Shown: positions 44,501 through 54,663, counted from the first letter of the stretch. The stretch is DNA of 64,000 nt from Macrococcoides canis (GCF_002119805.1 NZ_CP021059.1:186001-250000); one strand, 5' to 3'. Notes: generated by a model not told the origin, from the letters alone. Made by a program: numbers and translations.

Positions 44501-45227
44501 AACATTCCAGAACATTACTGCGCAACCACGTGAAGTCATTCCGACAGCAGTGTTCCCTGGATCGAATAAATTAGGGCGTCGTTATTCACCATTTACAACA
44601 AATATTGAACGATTAGTTCCTTTTAGAACATTAACAGGACGACAAAGCTACTATATTGACCATGAAGTATTCCAGCAGTTTGGTGAATCGCTTCCTGTTT
44701 ACAAACCGACATTACCACCAATGGTATTCGGTACGAAAGATAAGACGATAAAAGGTGGCGTAGATAGCTTAGTTTTACGTTACTTAACGCCACATGGTAA
44801 GTGGAATATTCACTCAACATATCAAGATAACTTGCACATGTTAACGTTGTTCCGTGGAGGTCCAACAGTGTGGATCAACAATGAAGATGCAGCGCAGCAT
44901 AATATTAACGATAACGACTGGTTAGAAGTATATAACCGTAACGGACTTGTTACTGCACGTGCAGTTGTTTCTCACCGTATGCCACGCGGCACGATGTTTA
45001 TGTATCACGCACAAGATAAACATATTCAAACACCAGGTTCTGAAATTACGGATACTCGTGGTGGTTCACATAACGCACCAACACGTATTCACTTAAAACC
45101 AACGCAGCTTGTTGGTGGCTATGCACAAATTAGTTACGGATTTAACTATTACGGTCCGATTGGTAACCAACGTGATGTTTACGTTGCTGTACGTAAGATG
45201 AAGGAGGTTGATTGGCTTGAAGATTAA
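41553..45227 (+). CDS. narG: Respiratory nitrate reductase alpha subunit NarG
   Basis: 1224-residue molybdenum subunit that reduces nitrate to nitrite in the cytoplasm, with electrons from NarH/NarI. The N-terminal FS0 iron-sulfur site is visible as His48, Cys52, Cys56 (HGVNCTGSCSW) and Cys91; the molybdenum-ligand Asp lies in FYDWYADLPP. The bis-MGD domain II and III and the C-terminal GNQRDVYVAVRKMKE are typical. AAAGGAGTG precedes ATG 41553. First gene of narGHJI-nreABC; NreC and Rex-like sites lie upstream. Overlaps the narH start. Confidence 0.97.
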   Translation: MAIGTGLRFFKPTEKFNGNWSVLEEKSREWEKMYRQRWSHDKVVRTTHGVNCTGSCSWKVFVKNGIITWENQQIDYPSCGPDMPEFEPRGCPRGASFSWYEYSPLRIKFPYVRGVLWRMWQEALETTGDPVRAWQSIVEDETKAKTYKQARGMGGHVRVNWREVTQLIAAQLIYTIKKYGPDRIAGFTPIPAMSMISYASGARFISLLGGEMLSFYDWYADLPPASPQIWGEQTDVPESSDWYNAGYIIMWGSNVPLTRTPDAHFMTEVRYKGTKVVSVAPDYAENVKFADNWLAPNPGTDAALAQGMTHVILDEFYEKRQEPMFIDYAKQYTDMPFLIMLDKHEDTLKAGRFLRSSDLGDTSEHSEWKPVVFDELSNSIVVPNGTMGQRWEKDVKWNIKLETADGTKIDPAMTIKDKAHEVVEIVFPFFDNAGNGTFRRPIAAKKVTLADGTEQYVATIYDLMLSQYGVNRFNTALEAKGYDDESSIYTPAWQEKITGVKQSIVVQIGREFAQNAIDTGGRSMIIMGAGINHWFNSDTIYRSVLNLVTLCATQGVNGGGWAHYVGQEKCRPIEGWSTIAFAKDWQGPPRLQNATSWFYFATDQWKYEESGVDALTSPLAENVKHQHPADYNVLAARLGWLPSYPQFDTNSLLFGEDAREAGNFTNEEVIKRAVESVKSRETKFAVEDPDNKKNHPKTLFVWRSNLISSSAKGQEYFMKHLLGTKHGLLAEPNETEKPEEIVWREDTEGKLDLLVALDFRMTTTPLYADVVLPAATWYEKHDISSTDMHPFVHPFNPAVDPLWESRSDWDIYKSIAKTFSEMSERHLKGTYKDVVTAPLAHDSQQEISTPMGIVRDWTKGEVEAIPGKTMPGFAVVDRTYTDIYDKYVSVGPLLENGKVGAHGVSFSVKEEYNELRSMVGTYEDDTVKNGLPRIDTAKRVADVILNVSSATNGHVSQKSYEDLENQTGMELKDISAERAAEKITFQNITAQPREVIPTAVFPGSNKLGRRYSPFTTNIERLVPFRTLTGRQSYYIDHEVFQQFGESLPVYKPTLPPMVFGTKDKTIKGGVDSLVLRYLTPHGKWNIHSTYQDNLHMLTLFRGGPTVWINNEDAAQHNINDNDWLEVYNRNGLVTARAVVSHRMPRGTMFMYHAQDKHIQTPGSEITDTRGGSHNAPTRIHLKPTQLVGGYAQISYGFNYYGPIGNQRDVYVAVRKMKEVDWLED

Positions 45228-46767
45228 AGCACAAGTCGCAATGGTAATGAATTTAGATAAATGTATCGGATGCCATACGTGTAGTATTACATGTAAAAGT
45301 ACCTGGACAAATCGTCCAGGTGCTGAATACATGTGGTTTAACAACGTAGAGACGAAACCGGGTATCGGCTATCCAAAACGCTGGGAAGACCAGGAAGTAT
45401 ATAAAGGTGGCTGGCAATTAAACAGCAAAGGGAAATTAGAGCTTAAATCAGGTTCTAAACTTTCTAAAATTGCTTTAGGGAAAATTTTCTACAATCCAGA
45501 TATGCCTGAAATGAAAGACTATTATGAGCCATGGACTTACAACTATGCAAATCTTACGAACGCGAAAGAACAGAAACATTCACCAGTAGCAACGGCTGAA
45601 TCATTAGTAACAGGTAAAAAAATGGACTTACAGTGGGGACCGAACTGGGAAGATGACTTAGCAGGTGCACACATTACAGGACCGACCGATCCAAACATTC
45701 AAAAGATTGAAGAAGAAATTAAGTTCAATTTTGAACAGTCGTTTATGATGTACTTACCACGTCTATGTGAACATTGCTTAAATCCATCTTGTGTGGCAAG
45801 TTGTCCAAGTGGTGCAATGTACAAACGTGACGAAGATGGTATCGTACTTGTGGACCAGGATGCTTGTCGTGGCTGGCGTTATTGTATGACGGGTTGCCCT
45901 TACAAAAAAGTATACTTCAACTGGAAAACGAATAAAGCTGAGAAATGTACGTTCTGTTTCCCACGTGTCGAAGCTGGACTTCCAACAGTATGTTCTGAAA
46001 CATGTACGGGACGTATGCGTTATTTAGGTGTATTACTATATGATGCTGACCGTGTATTAGAAGCGGCAACTGTAAAGGATCCGCAAGATCTATATCAAGC
46101 ACAACTTGATTTATTCTTAGATCCTCATGATCCAGAAGTGATAGCTCAGGCAGAGCGTGATGGTATTGCACAAGACTGGATTGAAGCAGCACAAAATTCA
46201 CCGGTGTATAAACTTGCAATTGAATATAAACTTGCATTCCCATTACATCCTGAATATCGTACATTACCGATGGTGTGGTATTGCCCACCACTTAGCCCGA
46301 TTATGAACTACTTTGAAGGTAAAGATTCAATTAAGAATCCAGATATGATCTTCCCTGCTATTGAAGAGATGCGTCTGCCAATTCAATATTTAGCGAATAT
46401 GTTAACTGCAGGTGATGCACAAACTGTAAAAGAAGCATTACAACGTATGGCAATGATGCGTAGTTACATGAGAGCCGTTTCAAGTGGGAAAGACTTTGAT
46501 GAAACGCGTTTAGACCGTGTAGGCATGACAGCACATCAAGTGAAACAGATGTATCGATTACTTGCGATTGCAAAACATGAAGACCGCTTTGTAATCCCGA
46601 CATCACATAAAGAAGGATACATGAATACGTATAGCGCTCAAGGTGGCGAGGGTTATACAAGTGATAACTTCGGTGCAGATTGTGATGGTTGTGGGCCAGT
46701 ACCTGCTGGTAAGTCTGGTAAAGAAGTTTATGAAGATAACTTCTACGGAGGCATTTGGCGTGATTGA
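45217..46767 (+). CDS. narH: Respiratory nitrate reductase beta subunit NarH
   Basis: 516-residue iron-sulfur subunit passing electrons from NarI heme to NarG. Four cysteine groups are present: Cys16/19/22/26 (CIGCHTCSITC), CEHCLNPSCVASC, CRGWRYCMTGC with Trp replacing one Cys (the [3Fe-4S] site) and CTFCFPRVEAGLPTVCSETC. The start is TTG 45217, nine bases after AAGGAGG, giving KIKAQVAMVMNLDKC as in other NarH; a TTG at 45208 lies too close to that site. Translation is coupled to narG. Confidence 0.95.
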   Translation: MKIKAQVAMVMNLDKCIGCHTCSITCKSTWTNRPGAEYMWFNNVETKPGIGYPKRWEDQEVYKGGWQLNSKGKLELKSGSKLSKIALGKIFYNPDMPEMKDYYEPWTYNYANLTNAKEQKHSPVATAESLVTGKKMDLQWGPNWEDDLAGAHITGPTDPNIQKIEEEIKFNFEQSFMMYLPRLCEHCLNPSCVASCPSGAMYKRDEDGIVLVDQDACRGWRYCMTGCPYKKVYFNWKTNKAEKCTFCFPRVEAGLPTVCSETCTGRMRYLGVLLYDADRVLEAATVKDPQDLYQAQLDLFLDPHDPEVIAQAERDGIAQDWIEAAQNSPVYKLAIEYKLAFPLHPEYRTLPMVWYCPPLSPIMNYFEGKDSIKNPDMIFPAIEEMRLPIQYLANMLTAGDAQTVKEALQRMAMMRSYMRAVSSGKDFDETRLDRVGMTAHQVKQMYRLLAIAKHEDRFVIPTSHKEGYMNTYSAQGGEGYTSDNFGADCDGCGPVPAGKSGKEVYEDNFYGGIWRD

Positions 46768-47338
46768 TTTAAATAAACTTTATGAATATAAACGAGCATT
46801 CGGATTCTTTAGCCACCAGCTCGTTTATCCAGAAAAATTAAATTTTCATCCTAGAGAATTCGACGGAGTGTTTGCAGAGGATCATCCCGCTTATGAAGCA
46901 GTGAATCAATACTGGAATAATATGCATGAAATCAGCTTATCTGAAATTCAGGAGGTGTATACGTCGACATTTGATTTTGAAAAGAAGACGACGTTGTACA
47001 TGACTTATGTTAAATTCGAGGATAAGAAAGAACGTGGGCAAATGCTTGCACGGCTTAAAGTATTGTATGAAATGTTTGGACTTGAAATGCCTTCATCAGA
47101 ACTGTCAGACTTCTTGCCATTAATGTGTGAATTTATTTATGCAGCGGATTGGCGTGGAGATGAACGTGCAGAGGAAAGCATGGGGCTGTTATTAATGGTC
47201 ATTGAAGATGGTACGTATAACCTGCTACAAGCATTAGATCACATTAAGAGCCCATATTATCATTTAATCTTAGCGATAAGAGAAACATGTAAAGCATGTT
47301 TGATTAAAGATGAGAATGAGGTGACGTTAAATGGGTGA
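46760..47338 (+). CDS. narJ: Nitrate reductase assembly chaperone NarJ
   Basis: 192-residue helical chaperone (TorD/NarJ family) that holds NarG while the cofactor is inserted and NarGH attaches to NarI. Motifs: LVYPEKLNFHPREF near the N-terminus, and YTSTFDFEKKTTLYMTYV and LPLMCEFIYA. The GTG at 46760 is preferred: ACGGAGG at 46745-46751 precedes it and the earlier in-frame ATG reads inside narH. It overlaps the narH stop by eight bases and the narI start. Confidence 0.93.
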   Translation: MIDLNKLYEYKRAFGFFSHQLVYPEKLNFHPREFDGVFAEDHPAYEAVNQYWNNMHEISLSEIQEVYTSTFDFEKKTTLYMTYVKFEDKKERGQMLARLKVLYEMFGLEMPSSELSDFLPLMCEFIYAADWRGDERAEESMGLLLMVIEDGTYNLLQALDHIKSPYYHLILAIRETCKACLIKDENEVTLNG

Positions 47339-48005
47339 TCAGTTATTATGGGTAATATTCCCGTATGCGTGTATTGCGATTTTTATTATAGGTCATATTT
47401 TCAGATTTAAATATGATCAATTCTCATGGACAGCAAAGTCAAGTGAATTCGTAGAGAAGAAGTCGTTGATGTGGGGAAGTATCTTATTCCATTTAGGTAT
47501 TATCCCGGTTATATTAGGGCACGTCGTAGGTCTGGGTATTCCGGCCAGCTGGTTACGTGCGATTGGTGTGAGCGATCATTTATATCACATCGGTGCAGTA
47601 TATATCGGAAGCATCTTCGGTATCGTGACGCTTATCGGTATGTTGTTACTGACAGCACGTCGTGTTACAAATGAAAACGTGAGAAAGCTAAGTTCGTTAT
47701 CAGATATACTTGTTAACTTCCTATTACTATTCATCGTATTTATCGGTTGTTATTCAACAATCGTAACGAACGCTACATTACCAGACTTTGATTATCGTAA
47801 TACGATCTCTGAATGGTTCCGTGGACTCTTAATTTTAAGACCTGAAGCAGGGTATATGGAAGGCGTTCCATTATCTTTCAAGATTCACGTGATCACAGGA
47901 TTCTTAATTACAGCATTGTGGCCATTTACACGTCTTGTACATGTATGGAGTGTACCTGTAAACTATGTTGGACGCAGTCACATTATATATCGCAAACATA
48001 AATAA
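47331..48005 (+). CDS. narI: Nitrate reductase gamma subunit NarI
   Basis: 224-residue membrane cytochrome b with five helices, taking electrons from menaquinol. Heme ligands are in GHIFRFKYD, FHLGIIPVILGHVVG and the late IHVITGFLITALWPFTRLVHVWS, which has the two His of the distal and proximal hemes. ATG 47331 follows GAGGTG within narJ. Ends 31 bases before nreA. Confidence 0.95.
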   Translation: MGDQLLWVIFPYACIAIFIIGHIFRFKYDQFSWTAKSSEFVEKKSLMWGSILFHLGIIPVILGHVVGLGIPASWLRAIGVSDHLYHIGAVYIGSIFGIVTLIGMLLLTARRVTNENVRKLSSLSDILVNFLLLFIVFIGCYSTIVTNATLPDFDYRNTISEWFRGLLILRPEAGYMEGVPLSFKIHVITGFLITALWPFTRLVHVWSVPVNYVGRSHIIYRKHK

Positions 48006-48036
48006 TAAGTTATAATCAGAAGGCAAAGGAGTGTAA

Positions 48037-48498
48037 ATGATGCATGATTATCAAGCGATGATAGACCAGCTTAGAGAATCACTGAATGTAGATTTTATCG
48101 GACTCGCGATGCCTTCTGATTTAATCTTACAGACAGATATTCACTGGCGCTATGTTTCGGGTGAAACAAATGAACGTTATAAGAAGATCGAACTAAAAAA
48201 AGGTAAAGGTGTCGCAGGCATCGTAATTAAAACAGGACGTGACTGGATTGAACTTGATATTGAATCCAGTAGTTTACAGACGCACCTCTTTGATTTTCCG
48301 ATTATTCGTTTTGAAAAGTTAACTAATTTTATCGCAGTACCATTGTGGAAATACAACAAAGTTGCAGCTGTACTTCTTATAGGGAATAGAAGTAAACGTC
48401 CGTTTACATTAACGATGCATGAACAGTTAAAAACAAGTATTGAGCAAGGGCTGGGTGCTTTTTATCGTAAGGATGTGATCAACAGTGTCAAAGCTTGA
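48037..48498 (+). CDS. nreA: Nitrate receptor NreA
   Basis: 153-residue GAF-domain protein. In Staphylococcus carnosus NreA binds nitrate and relieves inhibition of NreB phosphorylation, so NreC works only when nitrate is present. The GAF fold is visible from HWRYVSGETNERY through GVAGIVIKTGRDW to FIAVPLWKYNKVAAVLLIG. GGAGTG precedes ATG 48040; the frame opens with ATG ATG at 48037, so the exact start may be either. No promoter is evident between narI and nreA. Confidence 0.93.
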   Translation: MMHDYQAMIDQLRESLNVDFIGLAMPSDLILQTDIHWRYVSGETNERYKKIELKKGKGVAGIVIKTGRDWIELDIESSSLQTHLFDFPIIRFEKLTNFIAVPLWKYNKVAAVLLIGNRSKRPFTLTMHEQLKTSIEQGLGAFYRKDVINSVKA

Positions 48499-49516
48499 GC
48501 GTGAAATGAATTATGATGCATTGATTGATGCATTTTACAATGATACCGATGAGCTCATCATATTTATAGATGAAAAGAACAATATACTGACAATGAATCA
48601 AGCCGCTCAAAAAGTGATTGATTTACATGATAATATTGATGGTCTGACAAGAAATCTTTGTCGCACATGTTTAGGAGTCACAAGTGAGAATGCACTTATG
48701 GAATGTAGAGACTGTTTTATTAAGCGTGAACAAAATAATCAGTCATTTCAATTATTTTTAAAAGATGAAAATGGAGAACCAAAACCTTATTCAGCATCTT
48801 ACGTCGTGTTAAAAGACAATAATGGTATTAAAGTACTGACGTTGCAAAATATTTCCCAGCAAATAAAAACGCAGGAAATTCTTCATCAGAAAACAATCAC
48901 ACAAAAAATTATTAACGCGCAGGAAAACGAACGAAAAAGAATCTCGCGAGAACTGCATGATAGTGTGATTCAAGAATTACTTAATGTATCAGTTGACATT
49001 CGTTTGATGAAGTATAAAACTGAAGAAGAGAAAGAGAAGCATCTTCAGATGATGGAAGGTTCCATCGCGCGATTAATGGATGATATACGTAATCTATCCT
49101 TAGAGTTGAGACCTTCTTCTTTAGATGATCTGGGTTTAGTAGCAGCGTTTAACTCTCATTTTAAACAACTTGAAAAGAGTTACGGCCTTGAAGTGAATAT
49201 GGATGAGAATATAGGAAATATTCGTTTTTCTAATGAGATAGAAACCGCGGTCTACAGAATTACACAAGAAGCAATACTGAATGCATTAAAATATGCGAAT
49301 GTAGACGAAGTAAATGTATTTATACAAAAAGATGAAACCGAATTAACAGTAGAAATTAGCGATAGTGGAGATGGGTTTACACCAGGAGATACACCAAAAG
49401 GATCCGGACTCGGTTTATTTGGTATGCAAGAACGTGCGGCTATCGTCAATGGGCATGTTGAGATTAATAGCGAAAAAGGAAAAGGTACGTTTGTAACGTT
49501 AACCATCCCACTCTAG
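48485..49516 (+). CDS. nreB: Oxygen sensor histidine kinase NreB
   Basis: 343-residue cytosolic kinase. The PAS domain binds a [4Fe-4S] cluster through Cys59, Cys62, Cys74 and Cys77 (NLCRTCLG and MECRDCF), the same positions reported in S. carnosus. Oxygen destroys the cluster and stops phosphorylation. The dimerisation domain has the acceptor His158 in [11 protein letters not shown], and the ATPase domain shows [15 protein letters not shown] and [13 protein letters not shown] 48485 overlaps the nreA end by 14 bases and follows AAGGATGTGAT. Confidence 0.95.
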   Translation: MSKLEREMNYDALIDAFYNDTDELIIFIDEKNNILTMNQAAQKVIDLHDNIDGLTRNLCRTCLGVTSENALMECRDCFIKREQNNQSFQLFLKDENGEPKPYSASYVVLKDNNGIKVLTLQNISQQIKTQEILHQKTITQKIINAQENERKRISRELHDSVIQELLNVSVDIRLMKYKTEEEKEKHLQMMEGSIARLMDDIRNLSLELRPSSLDDLGLVAAFNSHFKQLEKSYGLEVNMDENIGNIRFSNEIETAVYRITQEAILNALKYANVDEVNVFIQKDETELTVEISDSGDGFTPGDTPKGSGLGLFGMQERAAIVNGHVEINSEKGKGTFVTLTIPL

Positions 49517-49526
49517 GGGGATAAAT

Positions 49527-50177
49527 ATGAAAATTGTAATTGCGGATGATCATGCAGTTGTGCGTACAGGTTTCTCGATGATTTTGAACTATCAAGATAA
49601 TATGGAAGTAGTTGCAACAGCAGCAGATGGTATGGAAGCATTTCAGATGGTCTCGCAACATAAGCCGGATGTACTGATTATGGATTTAAGCATGCCGCCA
49701 GGAGAGTCAGGGTTAATTGCGACAGGTAAGATAAAAGAAGCATTTCCAGAGACGAAGATATTGATATTAACGATGTATGATGATGAAGAGTATTTGTTTC
49801 ACGTTCTTAAAAATGGAGCGAACGGCTATATTCTGAAAAATGCGCCAGATGAAGAATTGATTAAAGCAGTACGAACGGTTTATGAAGAGGGGACTTATAT
49901 CGATCCGAAGATGGCAACGTCGCTTGTGCATGAATTGATTAATCATGATACGTCATACACTTCTAAAAATGATCATTTGAAAATATTAACCAAACGAGAG
50001 TTAGAGATATTACCTTTAATTGCGAAAGGTTATGGGAATAAGGAGATAGCAGAAATGCTCTTTGTTTCTGTTAAAACAGTAGAAGCGCATAAGGCGAGAA
50101 TTATGGATAAGCTCGAGTTAAAGAGCAAACCAGAACTTGTGGAATATGCCTTAAAGAAAAAACTTTTAGATTTTTAA
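49527..50177 (+). CDS. nreC: NarL-family response regulator NreC
   Basis: 216-residue regulator that activates narGHJI and narT under anaerobic, nitrate-containing conditions. Receiver domain with DDH near residue 7-9 and phosphoacceptor Asp53 (IMDLSMP); LuxR-type helix-turn-helix at the C-terminus with [25 protein letters not shown] and [14 protein letters not shown]. Candidate target palindromes are found before narG, narT and the hemerythrin gene. TAGGGGG precedes ATG 49527. Last gene of the nar-nre transcript. Confidence 0.95.
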   Translation: MKIVIADDHAVVRTGFSMILNYQDNMEVVATAADGMEAFQMVSQHKPDVLIMDLSMPPGESGLIATGKIKEAFPETKILILTMYDDEEYLFHVLKNGANGYILKNAPDEELIKAVRTVYEEGTYIDPKMATSLVHELINHDTSYTSKNDHLKILTKRELEILPLIAKGYGNKEIAEMLFVSVKTVEAHKARIMDKLELKSKPELVEYALKKKLLDF

Positions 50178-50216
50178 AAAACAGCTGAAGTGCACTAAGC
50201 ACATCAGCTGTTTTTC
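50176..50216 (+). terminator. Bidirectional terminator between nreC and kdpC
   Basis: AAAAACAGCTGAAGTGC pairs with GCACATCAGCTGTTTTT (one mismatch), loop ACTAA. The TGA stop of minus-strand kdpC is inside the right arm. Confidence 0.85.
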
Positions 50217-50782
50217 GTTTTCTCATAGATGTCCTGATTGACTTCTAATACATTTACAAATGTGTAGTCGCTATTTTTATAGGTATGTTTAGTGAAGATT
50301 TTAATGACTTCTTCTTTTTCTAATTTTGAGAACCTTACGATACGATCTAACTGATACTTTGCAGCTTCCAAAGTAATATTTGGATCCAGACCTGAGCCTG
50401 ATGCAGTGATTAAGTCGGCAGGTGCTTTACCATTATGCTCTTTCTGTAATTCTTGTATAGAGGTGTTGATTCGTTTTTCAAGTTCTGGATTCTTATTGCT
50501 CATATTAGAACCACCCGATACAGGAGTTAGTGTTTTTTCACGTGTAGCATCGACATTATAATTTACTGCTGAGATTCTACTATGCAAATATTTTTTAGAA
50601 GTAAAAGTCTGACCGATATGTTTAGAACCAATTATTGTATTATCTGATTTCATTAAGCTTCCTTCAGATTGAAAAGGAAAAATGAAATTAGCAATTCCGG
50701 TAACCACGAGTGGATAAATTAATCCGCATACTATCATTAATAGTACACTTGTAAAAAGTGAAGATTTTAATGTACGTAGCAT
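50204..50782 (-). CDS. kdpC: Potassium-transporting ATPase subunit KdpC
   Basis: 192-residue subunit with one N-terminal helix (about 11-33) and a soluble outer domain, stabilising KdpFABC. Motifs: FPFQSEGSLM, ARIGQTFTSKKYLHSRISA-like KHIGQTF and ASGSGLDPNITLEAAKYQ. Ends within the shared terminator. Its ATG follows GGAGGT a few bases after kdpB. Confidence 0.95.
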   Translation of the reverse strand: MLRTLKSSLFTSVLLMIVCGLIYPLVVTGIANFIFPFQSEGSLMKSDNTIIGSKHIGQTFTSKKYLHSRISAVNYNVDATREKTLTPVSGGSNMSNKNPELEKRINTSIQELQKEHNGKAPADLITASGSGLDPNITLEAAKYQLDRIVRFSKLEKEEVIKIFTKHTYKNSDYTFVNVLEVNQDIYEKTKNS

Positions 50783-50791
50783 AATGACCTC

Positions 50792-52795
50792 CTAAAATAA
50801 ATTAATGAACATATCAATGAGTTTAATACCAATAAATGGAGCAACAAGACCACCTAAGCCAAAAATCATCATATTTTTGAATAAGATCATCTGCTGACTT
50901 TGAGATTTAAAGTTAACACCTTTTAAAGCAACAGGTATGAGAAGCGGAATAATAATTGCATTAAAGATAAGTGCAGAAAGTATTGCAGATTGTGCACTTG
51001 CAAGATGCATGATATTCATCGCTTCAATACCAGGTATTAGACCTGTGAAAAGTGCTGGGATTATCGCGAAATATTTTGCGACGTCATTGGTGATACTAAA
51101 TGTAGTAAGTGCACCGCGTGTAATCAGCAGTTGTTTCCCAATTTCAACGATTTCAATCAATTTGGTTGGATCTGAATCAAGATCGATCATATTGCTCGCT
51201 TCTTTTGCTGCACTTGTACCTGAGTTCATTGCAACTCCGACATTTGCAACAGCAAGTGCGGGTGCATCATTTGTACCATCACCTGTCATCGCGACCACTT
51301 TTCCTAATTTTTGTGCGTCTTTAATGACGTTAATCTTATCTTCTGGTTTACATTCAGCGACAAAGCGATCAACGCCAGCTTCTTTTGCAATACTTGCGGC
51401 GGTTAAAGGATTATCTCCCGTGCACATCACTGTTTCGATGCCGAGCTTTCTTAATGCTTTAAATCTTTCAGGCAAACCGGACTTAACAGTATCTTTTAAA
51501 TGAATTACTCCAATGATGCCTTGGTGGGTCATCACTGCTAAAGGTGTACCACCATCGTTTGCGATATCGTCAGTTATTGTAATCAAGTTTTTAGGTACAT
51601 CAAAATGATAGGCAGCAGCTTTTTTAATAATTGCGTCAACTGCGCCTTTGACGTAGAAAGTATCCTCTTTTTTAATACCGCTCATTCTTGTCTGGGCTGT
51701 AAATGGGATTTCTTCGTAGCCGCAAATTGTATATTTTTTATTTGAATTTTTATTTAAAAACTGAATGATTGAACGGCCTTCTGGCGTTTCATCATTGAAT
51801 GAACTGTAATAAATCGCTTCATTAAGCAGCGCTTCATCTTCTGCTTTCAATGGAATAAATGCATGAGCCATGCGATTTCCATATGTGATTGTTCCCGTCT
51901 TATCAAGAATCATGATGTCAACATCGCCACACGCTTCCACTGCTTTACCACTTTTTGCGATGACGTTAAATCGCGTTACTCTATCCATACCTGCGATTCC
52001 TATTGCAGATAATAATGCACCGATAGTCGTAGGAATTAAACAGACGAAGAGTGCAATAATAGAAATAATCGAAAGCTTTAAATCTAAATACTCTGCTAAA
52101 GGTACGAGTGTAATCATTACGATTAAAAATATTAAGGTTAAGCTCGTCAAAATTGTAGAAAGGGCGAGTTCATTCGGCGTCTTTTGTCTAGCTGCTCCTT
52201 CTACGAGTGCAATCATTTTATCAAGAAATGATTCACCAGCAGTTGCTGTAATCTTTATTTTTAACGTATCAGTAACAACAGTAGTTCCGCCAGTAACGCT
52301 AGTGAAATCACCTCCGGACTCTTTTGTAACAGGAGCGGATTCACCTGTAATTGCAGATTCATCTACTAAGGCAGTTCCTTCGATGATCTCTCCGTCATTA
52401 GGTATTACTTCTCCTTGAGAGACAATGACAATATCCCCGCTTTTCAGTGTATCTGAACTTACAATCTTTTCACCAGAAGGGGTGATAAGTCTTGCTTTCA
52501 TCTCCTTTTTCTTGCTGCGTAAATGTTTAGCTTCAGCTTTACCACGCCCTTCAGCAATGCTCTCAGCGAAGTTTGCAAATAAGATTGTGAAAAATAAGAT
52601 GACACACACACTCCAGTGGTAAGCATCAGGTTGCTCCATAGAAAAGAGTAGTGGTATAAAGCCACCAATGAGCGTAACAAGAAATGTAACCAGTAATACA
52701 AACATGACAGGATTGCGATACAGTGACTTTGGATTGAATTTGAGCAAAGCATCTTTTAATGCATCAAACAATAAATCTCGGGAAATAACTTTCAT
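50792..52795 (-). CDS. kdpB: Potassium-transporting P-type ATPase subunit KdpB
   Basis: 667-residue catalytic subunit. Visible P-type ATPase motifs: [14 protein letters not shown] (actuator TGES), the phosphorylated Asp in [36 protein letters not shown] and the hinge [13 protein letters not shown]. Membrane helices frame these domains. It couples ATP hydrolysis to K+ uptake through KdpA. The ATG at 52795 follows TGGAGGA; the 15-codon longer frame would run into kdpA. Confidence 0.96.
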   Translation of the reverse strand: MKVISRDLLFDALKDALLKFNPKSLYRNPVMFVLLVTFLVTLIGGFIPLLFSMEQPDAYHWSVCVILFFTILFANFAESIAEGRGKAEAKHLRSKKKEMKARLITPSGEKIVSSDTLKSGDIVIVSQGEVIPNDGEIIEGTALVDESAITGESAPVTKESGGDFTSVTGGTTVVTDTLKIKITATAGESFLDKMIALVEGAARQKTPNELALSTILTSLTLIFLIVMITLVPLAEYLDLKLSIISIIALFVCLIPTTIGALLSAIGIAGMDRVTRFNVIAKSGKAVEACGDVDIMILDKTGTITYGNRMAHAFIPLKAEDEALLNEAIYYSSFNDETPEGRSIIQFLNKNSNKKYTICGYEEIPFTAQTRMSGIKKEDTFYVKGAVDAIIKKAAAYHFDVPKNLITITDDIANDGGTPLAVMTHQGIIGVIHLKDTVKSGLPERFKALRKLGIETVMCTGDNPLTAASIAKEAGVDRFVAECKPEDKINVIKDAQKLGKVVAMTGDGTNDAPALAVANVGVAMNSGTSAAKEASNMIDLDSDPTKLIEIVEIGKQLLITRGALTTFSITNDVAKYFAIIPALFTGLIPGIEAMNIMHLASAQSAILSALIFNAIIIPLLIPVALKGVNFKSQSQQMILFKNMMIFGLGGLVAPFIGIKLIDMFINLF

Positions 52796-52808
52796 ACTAA
52801 ATCCTCCA

Positions 52809-54473
52809 TTAACGTGTAATAAATTCTGAAATTGGACCAAGTGTCAATACTGGCAGGAATGTTAAAGCGCTAAATATAACAACAATGATGAGTAATAAAG
52901 TATTAAATATTGGTGTATCGATGACAAGTTCATTGTCAGTACTTCTTTGTAGCTTCTTAGCAAGTAATGACGCAGTATATAACTGTAGAATCATCGCTGG
53001 AAAACGTCCTAAAAACATTGCAAGGCCAGTCGTATAGTTCCAAAATGACGTATTATCTCCTAGTCCTTCAAAACCAGAACCATTATTGGCACTTGAAGAA
53101 GTATATTCGTATAGAATTTGGCTAAGCCCATGAGCACCTGGATTTGTTACAGCTTCCTGGGCATGCGGGTAAAAAGTTGCTAATGCACTAAAGCCTAGAA
53201 TAATTGCAGGGTGTATGATTAGTGCAAGAGATATCAGTTTCATTTCCTTGCTTTCAAGTTTCTTACCAAAAATTTGTGGTGTACGCCCAATCATCAATCC
53301 TGCGATAAATAGTGTTAATAATACGTACATAAAGAAGTTTAAAAAACCTACACCTTCTCCACCGAAAATGCTGTTCATCATCATTAAAATCAATGGAATC
53401 ATTCCACCAAGTGCTGTTTGTGAATCATGCATGTTATTGACAGTCCCAGTAGTAAAGCTGGTTGTAATTGTTGAAAATAACGCACTCTGCGTAATACCGA
53501 AGCGTACTTCTTTACCTTCCATGTTCATCTGACCATTTAATGGTGAGATATGACTATATTGTTCGAACGTTTGATTACTAAAGAACATGATACAAACGAT
53601 GGCAAATAAAATACCGATAAAATAGTACGCCTGCTTTTGTGAAGTCGCTTTATAATATTTTAGTGCCAGACCAAACATTACAAAAATTGAACCAGGAATT
53701 AACATCATTGAAATCATTTCAGTAATGTTTGTGATTATCGTTGGATTCTCAAATGGTGTAGATGAGTTTGCACCGAAGAATCCCCCTCCATTTGTTCCGA
53801 GATGCTTAATACTTTCAAGTGAAGCAACCGGGCCACGAGCAATCGACTGAAATGTACCTTCCAGTGTTTTGAACGTTAGCGTTCCTTTCAAAGTTTGAAC
53901 TGATCCTTGCTGCACTAGCAATAAACTCACCACGATTGACAGAGGCATTAATACCATCAAGATAAACTTCGTCAGATCAAGGTTGAAATTACCGACTTTA
54001 TCTTGATTACCAAATAGTCTTCTAATGAATGCAAGGGCAATACAGAAACCAGAGCCTGCAGAAGTGAACATTAAGAATGTGATGACGACCATCTGTGAGA
54101 AATAACTTAATCCTGTTTCACCAGCATAATGTTGTAAATTAGTATTAGTAATAAAGGAAATAACTGTATTGAATGCCAATCCTGCATCCATATTTTCGAT
54201 ATGATTAGGATTAAAAGGCAGGTACTTTTGTGTGCGTAACACGATATAAGTGAGAATGACCATTAAAAAATTAGTCATTATAAAACTAAATAAATATTCT
54301 TTTGTCGATTGCTTCGAATAACTCGCACGAAAAACCCCTAACATCTTAAACTCTAATAATTCGTATTTTTGAAAGAGTTTTGATTCTTTTTTTATAAACA
54401 ATAGAAACATATAGTAACCAATAATAGAAATACTGAGAAAAAAGAGAACCGAGAGTATTAAAAAATCTTTCAT
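52809..54473 (-). CDS. kdpA: Potassium-transporting ATPase subunit KdpA
   Basis: 554-residue channel-like subunit with about ten membrane helices and four selectivity-filter-like loops, among them [60 protein letters not shown] and [17 protein letters not shown]. It carries K+ to KdpB. ATG 54473 is chosen with AGGAGG eight bases upstream; a TTG one codon earlier is possible. The ribosome binding site overlaps the kdpF stop. Confidence 0.96.
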   Translation of the reverse strand: MKDFLILSVLFFLSISIIGYYMFLLFIKKESKLFQKYELLEFKMLGVFRASYSKQSTKEYLFSFIMTNFLMVILTYIVLRTQKYLPFNPNHIENMDAGLAFNTVISFITNTNLQHYAGETGLSYFSQMVVITFLMFTSAGSGFCIALAFIRRLFGNQDKVGNFNLDLTKFILMVLMPLSIVVSLLLVQQGSVQTLKGTLTFKTLEGTFQSIARGPVASLESIKHLGTNGGGFFGANSSTPFENPTIITNITEMISMMLIPGSIFVMFGLALKYYKATSQKQAYYFIGILFAIVCIMFFSNQTFEQYSHISPLNGQMNMEGKEVRFGITQSALFSTITTSFTTGTVNNMHDSQTALGGMIPLILMMMNSIFGGEGVGFLNFFMYVLLTLFIAGLMIGRTPQIFGKKLESKEMKLISLALIIHPAIILGFSALATFYPHAQEAVTNPGAHGLSQILYEYTSSSANNGSGFEGLGDNTSFWNYTTGLAMFLGRFPAMILQLYTASLLAKKLQRSTDNELVIDTPIFNTLLLIIVVIFSALTFLPVLTLGPISEFITR

Positions 54474-54485
54474 CAAAAGCGCCTC

Positions 54486-54557
54486 CTAATAACGTTCTGG
54501 ATAAAATAAAGCGTGAAGTAAATACAAAATGAACATAACGATTACAACATATAGCAT
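54486..54557 (-). CDS. kdpF: Small membrane subunit KdpF
   Basis: 23-residue peptide, too short for ordinary gene finding: a single hydrophobic helix (LYVVIVMFILYLLHALFY) ending in PERY, the typical KdpF ending 'RPERF/Y'. KdpF stabilises KdpABC. AGAGGAT precedes the ATG and its TAG stop overlaps the kdpA ribosome binding site. Confidence 0.85.
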   Translation of the reverse strand: MLYVVIVMFILYLLHALFYPERY

Positions 54558-54558
54558 A

Positions 54559-54663
54559 TTAATCCTCTTTTCTTTTTAAATGTTGTTCTAACCAGTGAAT
54601 CGCAATAAACATGCATGCAAATAGCCCGATGAGCGTAATGTCAAAAATAATATAGTCCATCAT
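54559..54663 (-). CDS. Unlisted 34-residue membrane microprotein ahead of kdpF
   Basis: Open frame of 34 codons, MMDYIIFDITLIGLFACMF onward, with one hydrophobic helix (about residues 4-24) and a basic, charged end (HLKRKED). GGAGGAGAG lies five bases before the first ATG, an excellent ribosome binding site. It starts the kdp transcript and ends one base before the kdpF start codon. I do not recognise its family; a modulator of Kdp or of KdpD is conceivable but unproven. Confidence 0.65.
   Translation of the reverse strand: MMDYIIFDITLIGLFACMFIAIHWLEQHLKRKED

Noticed and set aside
46643-46759. Longer N-terminus for NarJ starting within narH
   Set aside because: GTG 46760 has an ACGGAGG at the right distance and gives the usual NarJ length.
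50937-51503. 188-codon plus-strand frame opposite kdpB
   Set aside because: Antisense to conserved P-type ATPase motifs; no independent start signals. The similar frame at 51870-52418 was rejected for the same reason.
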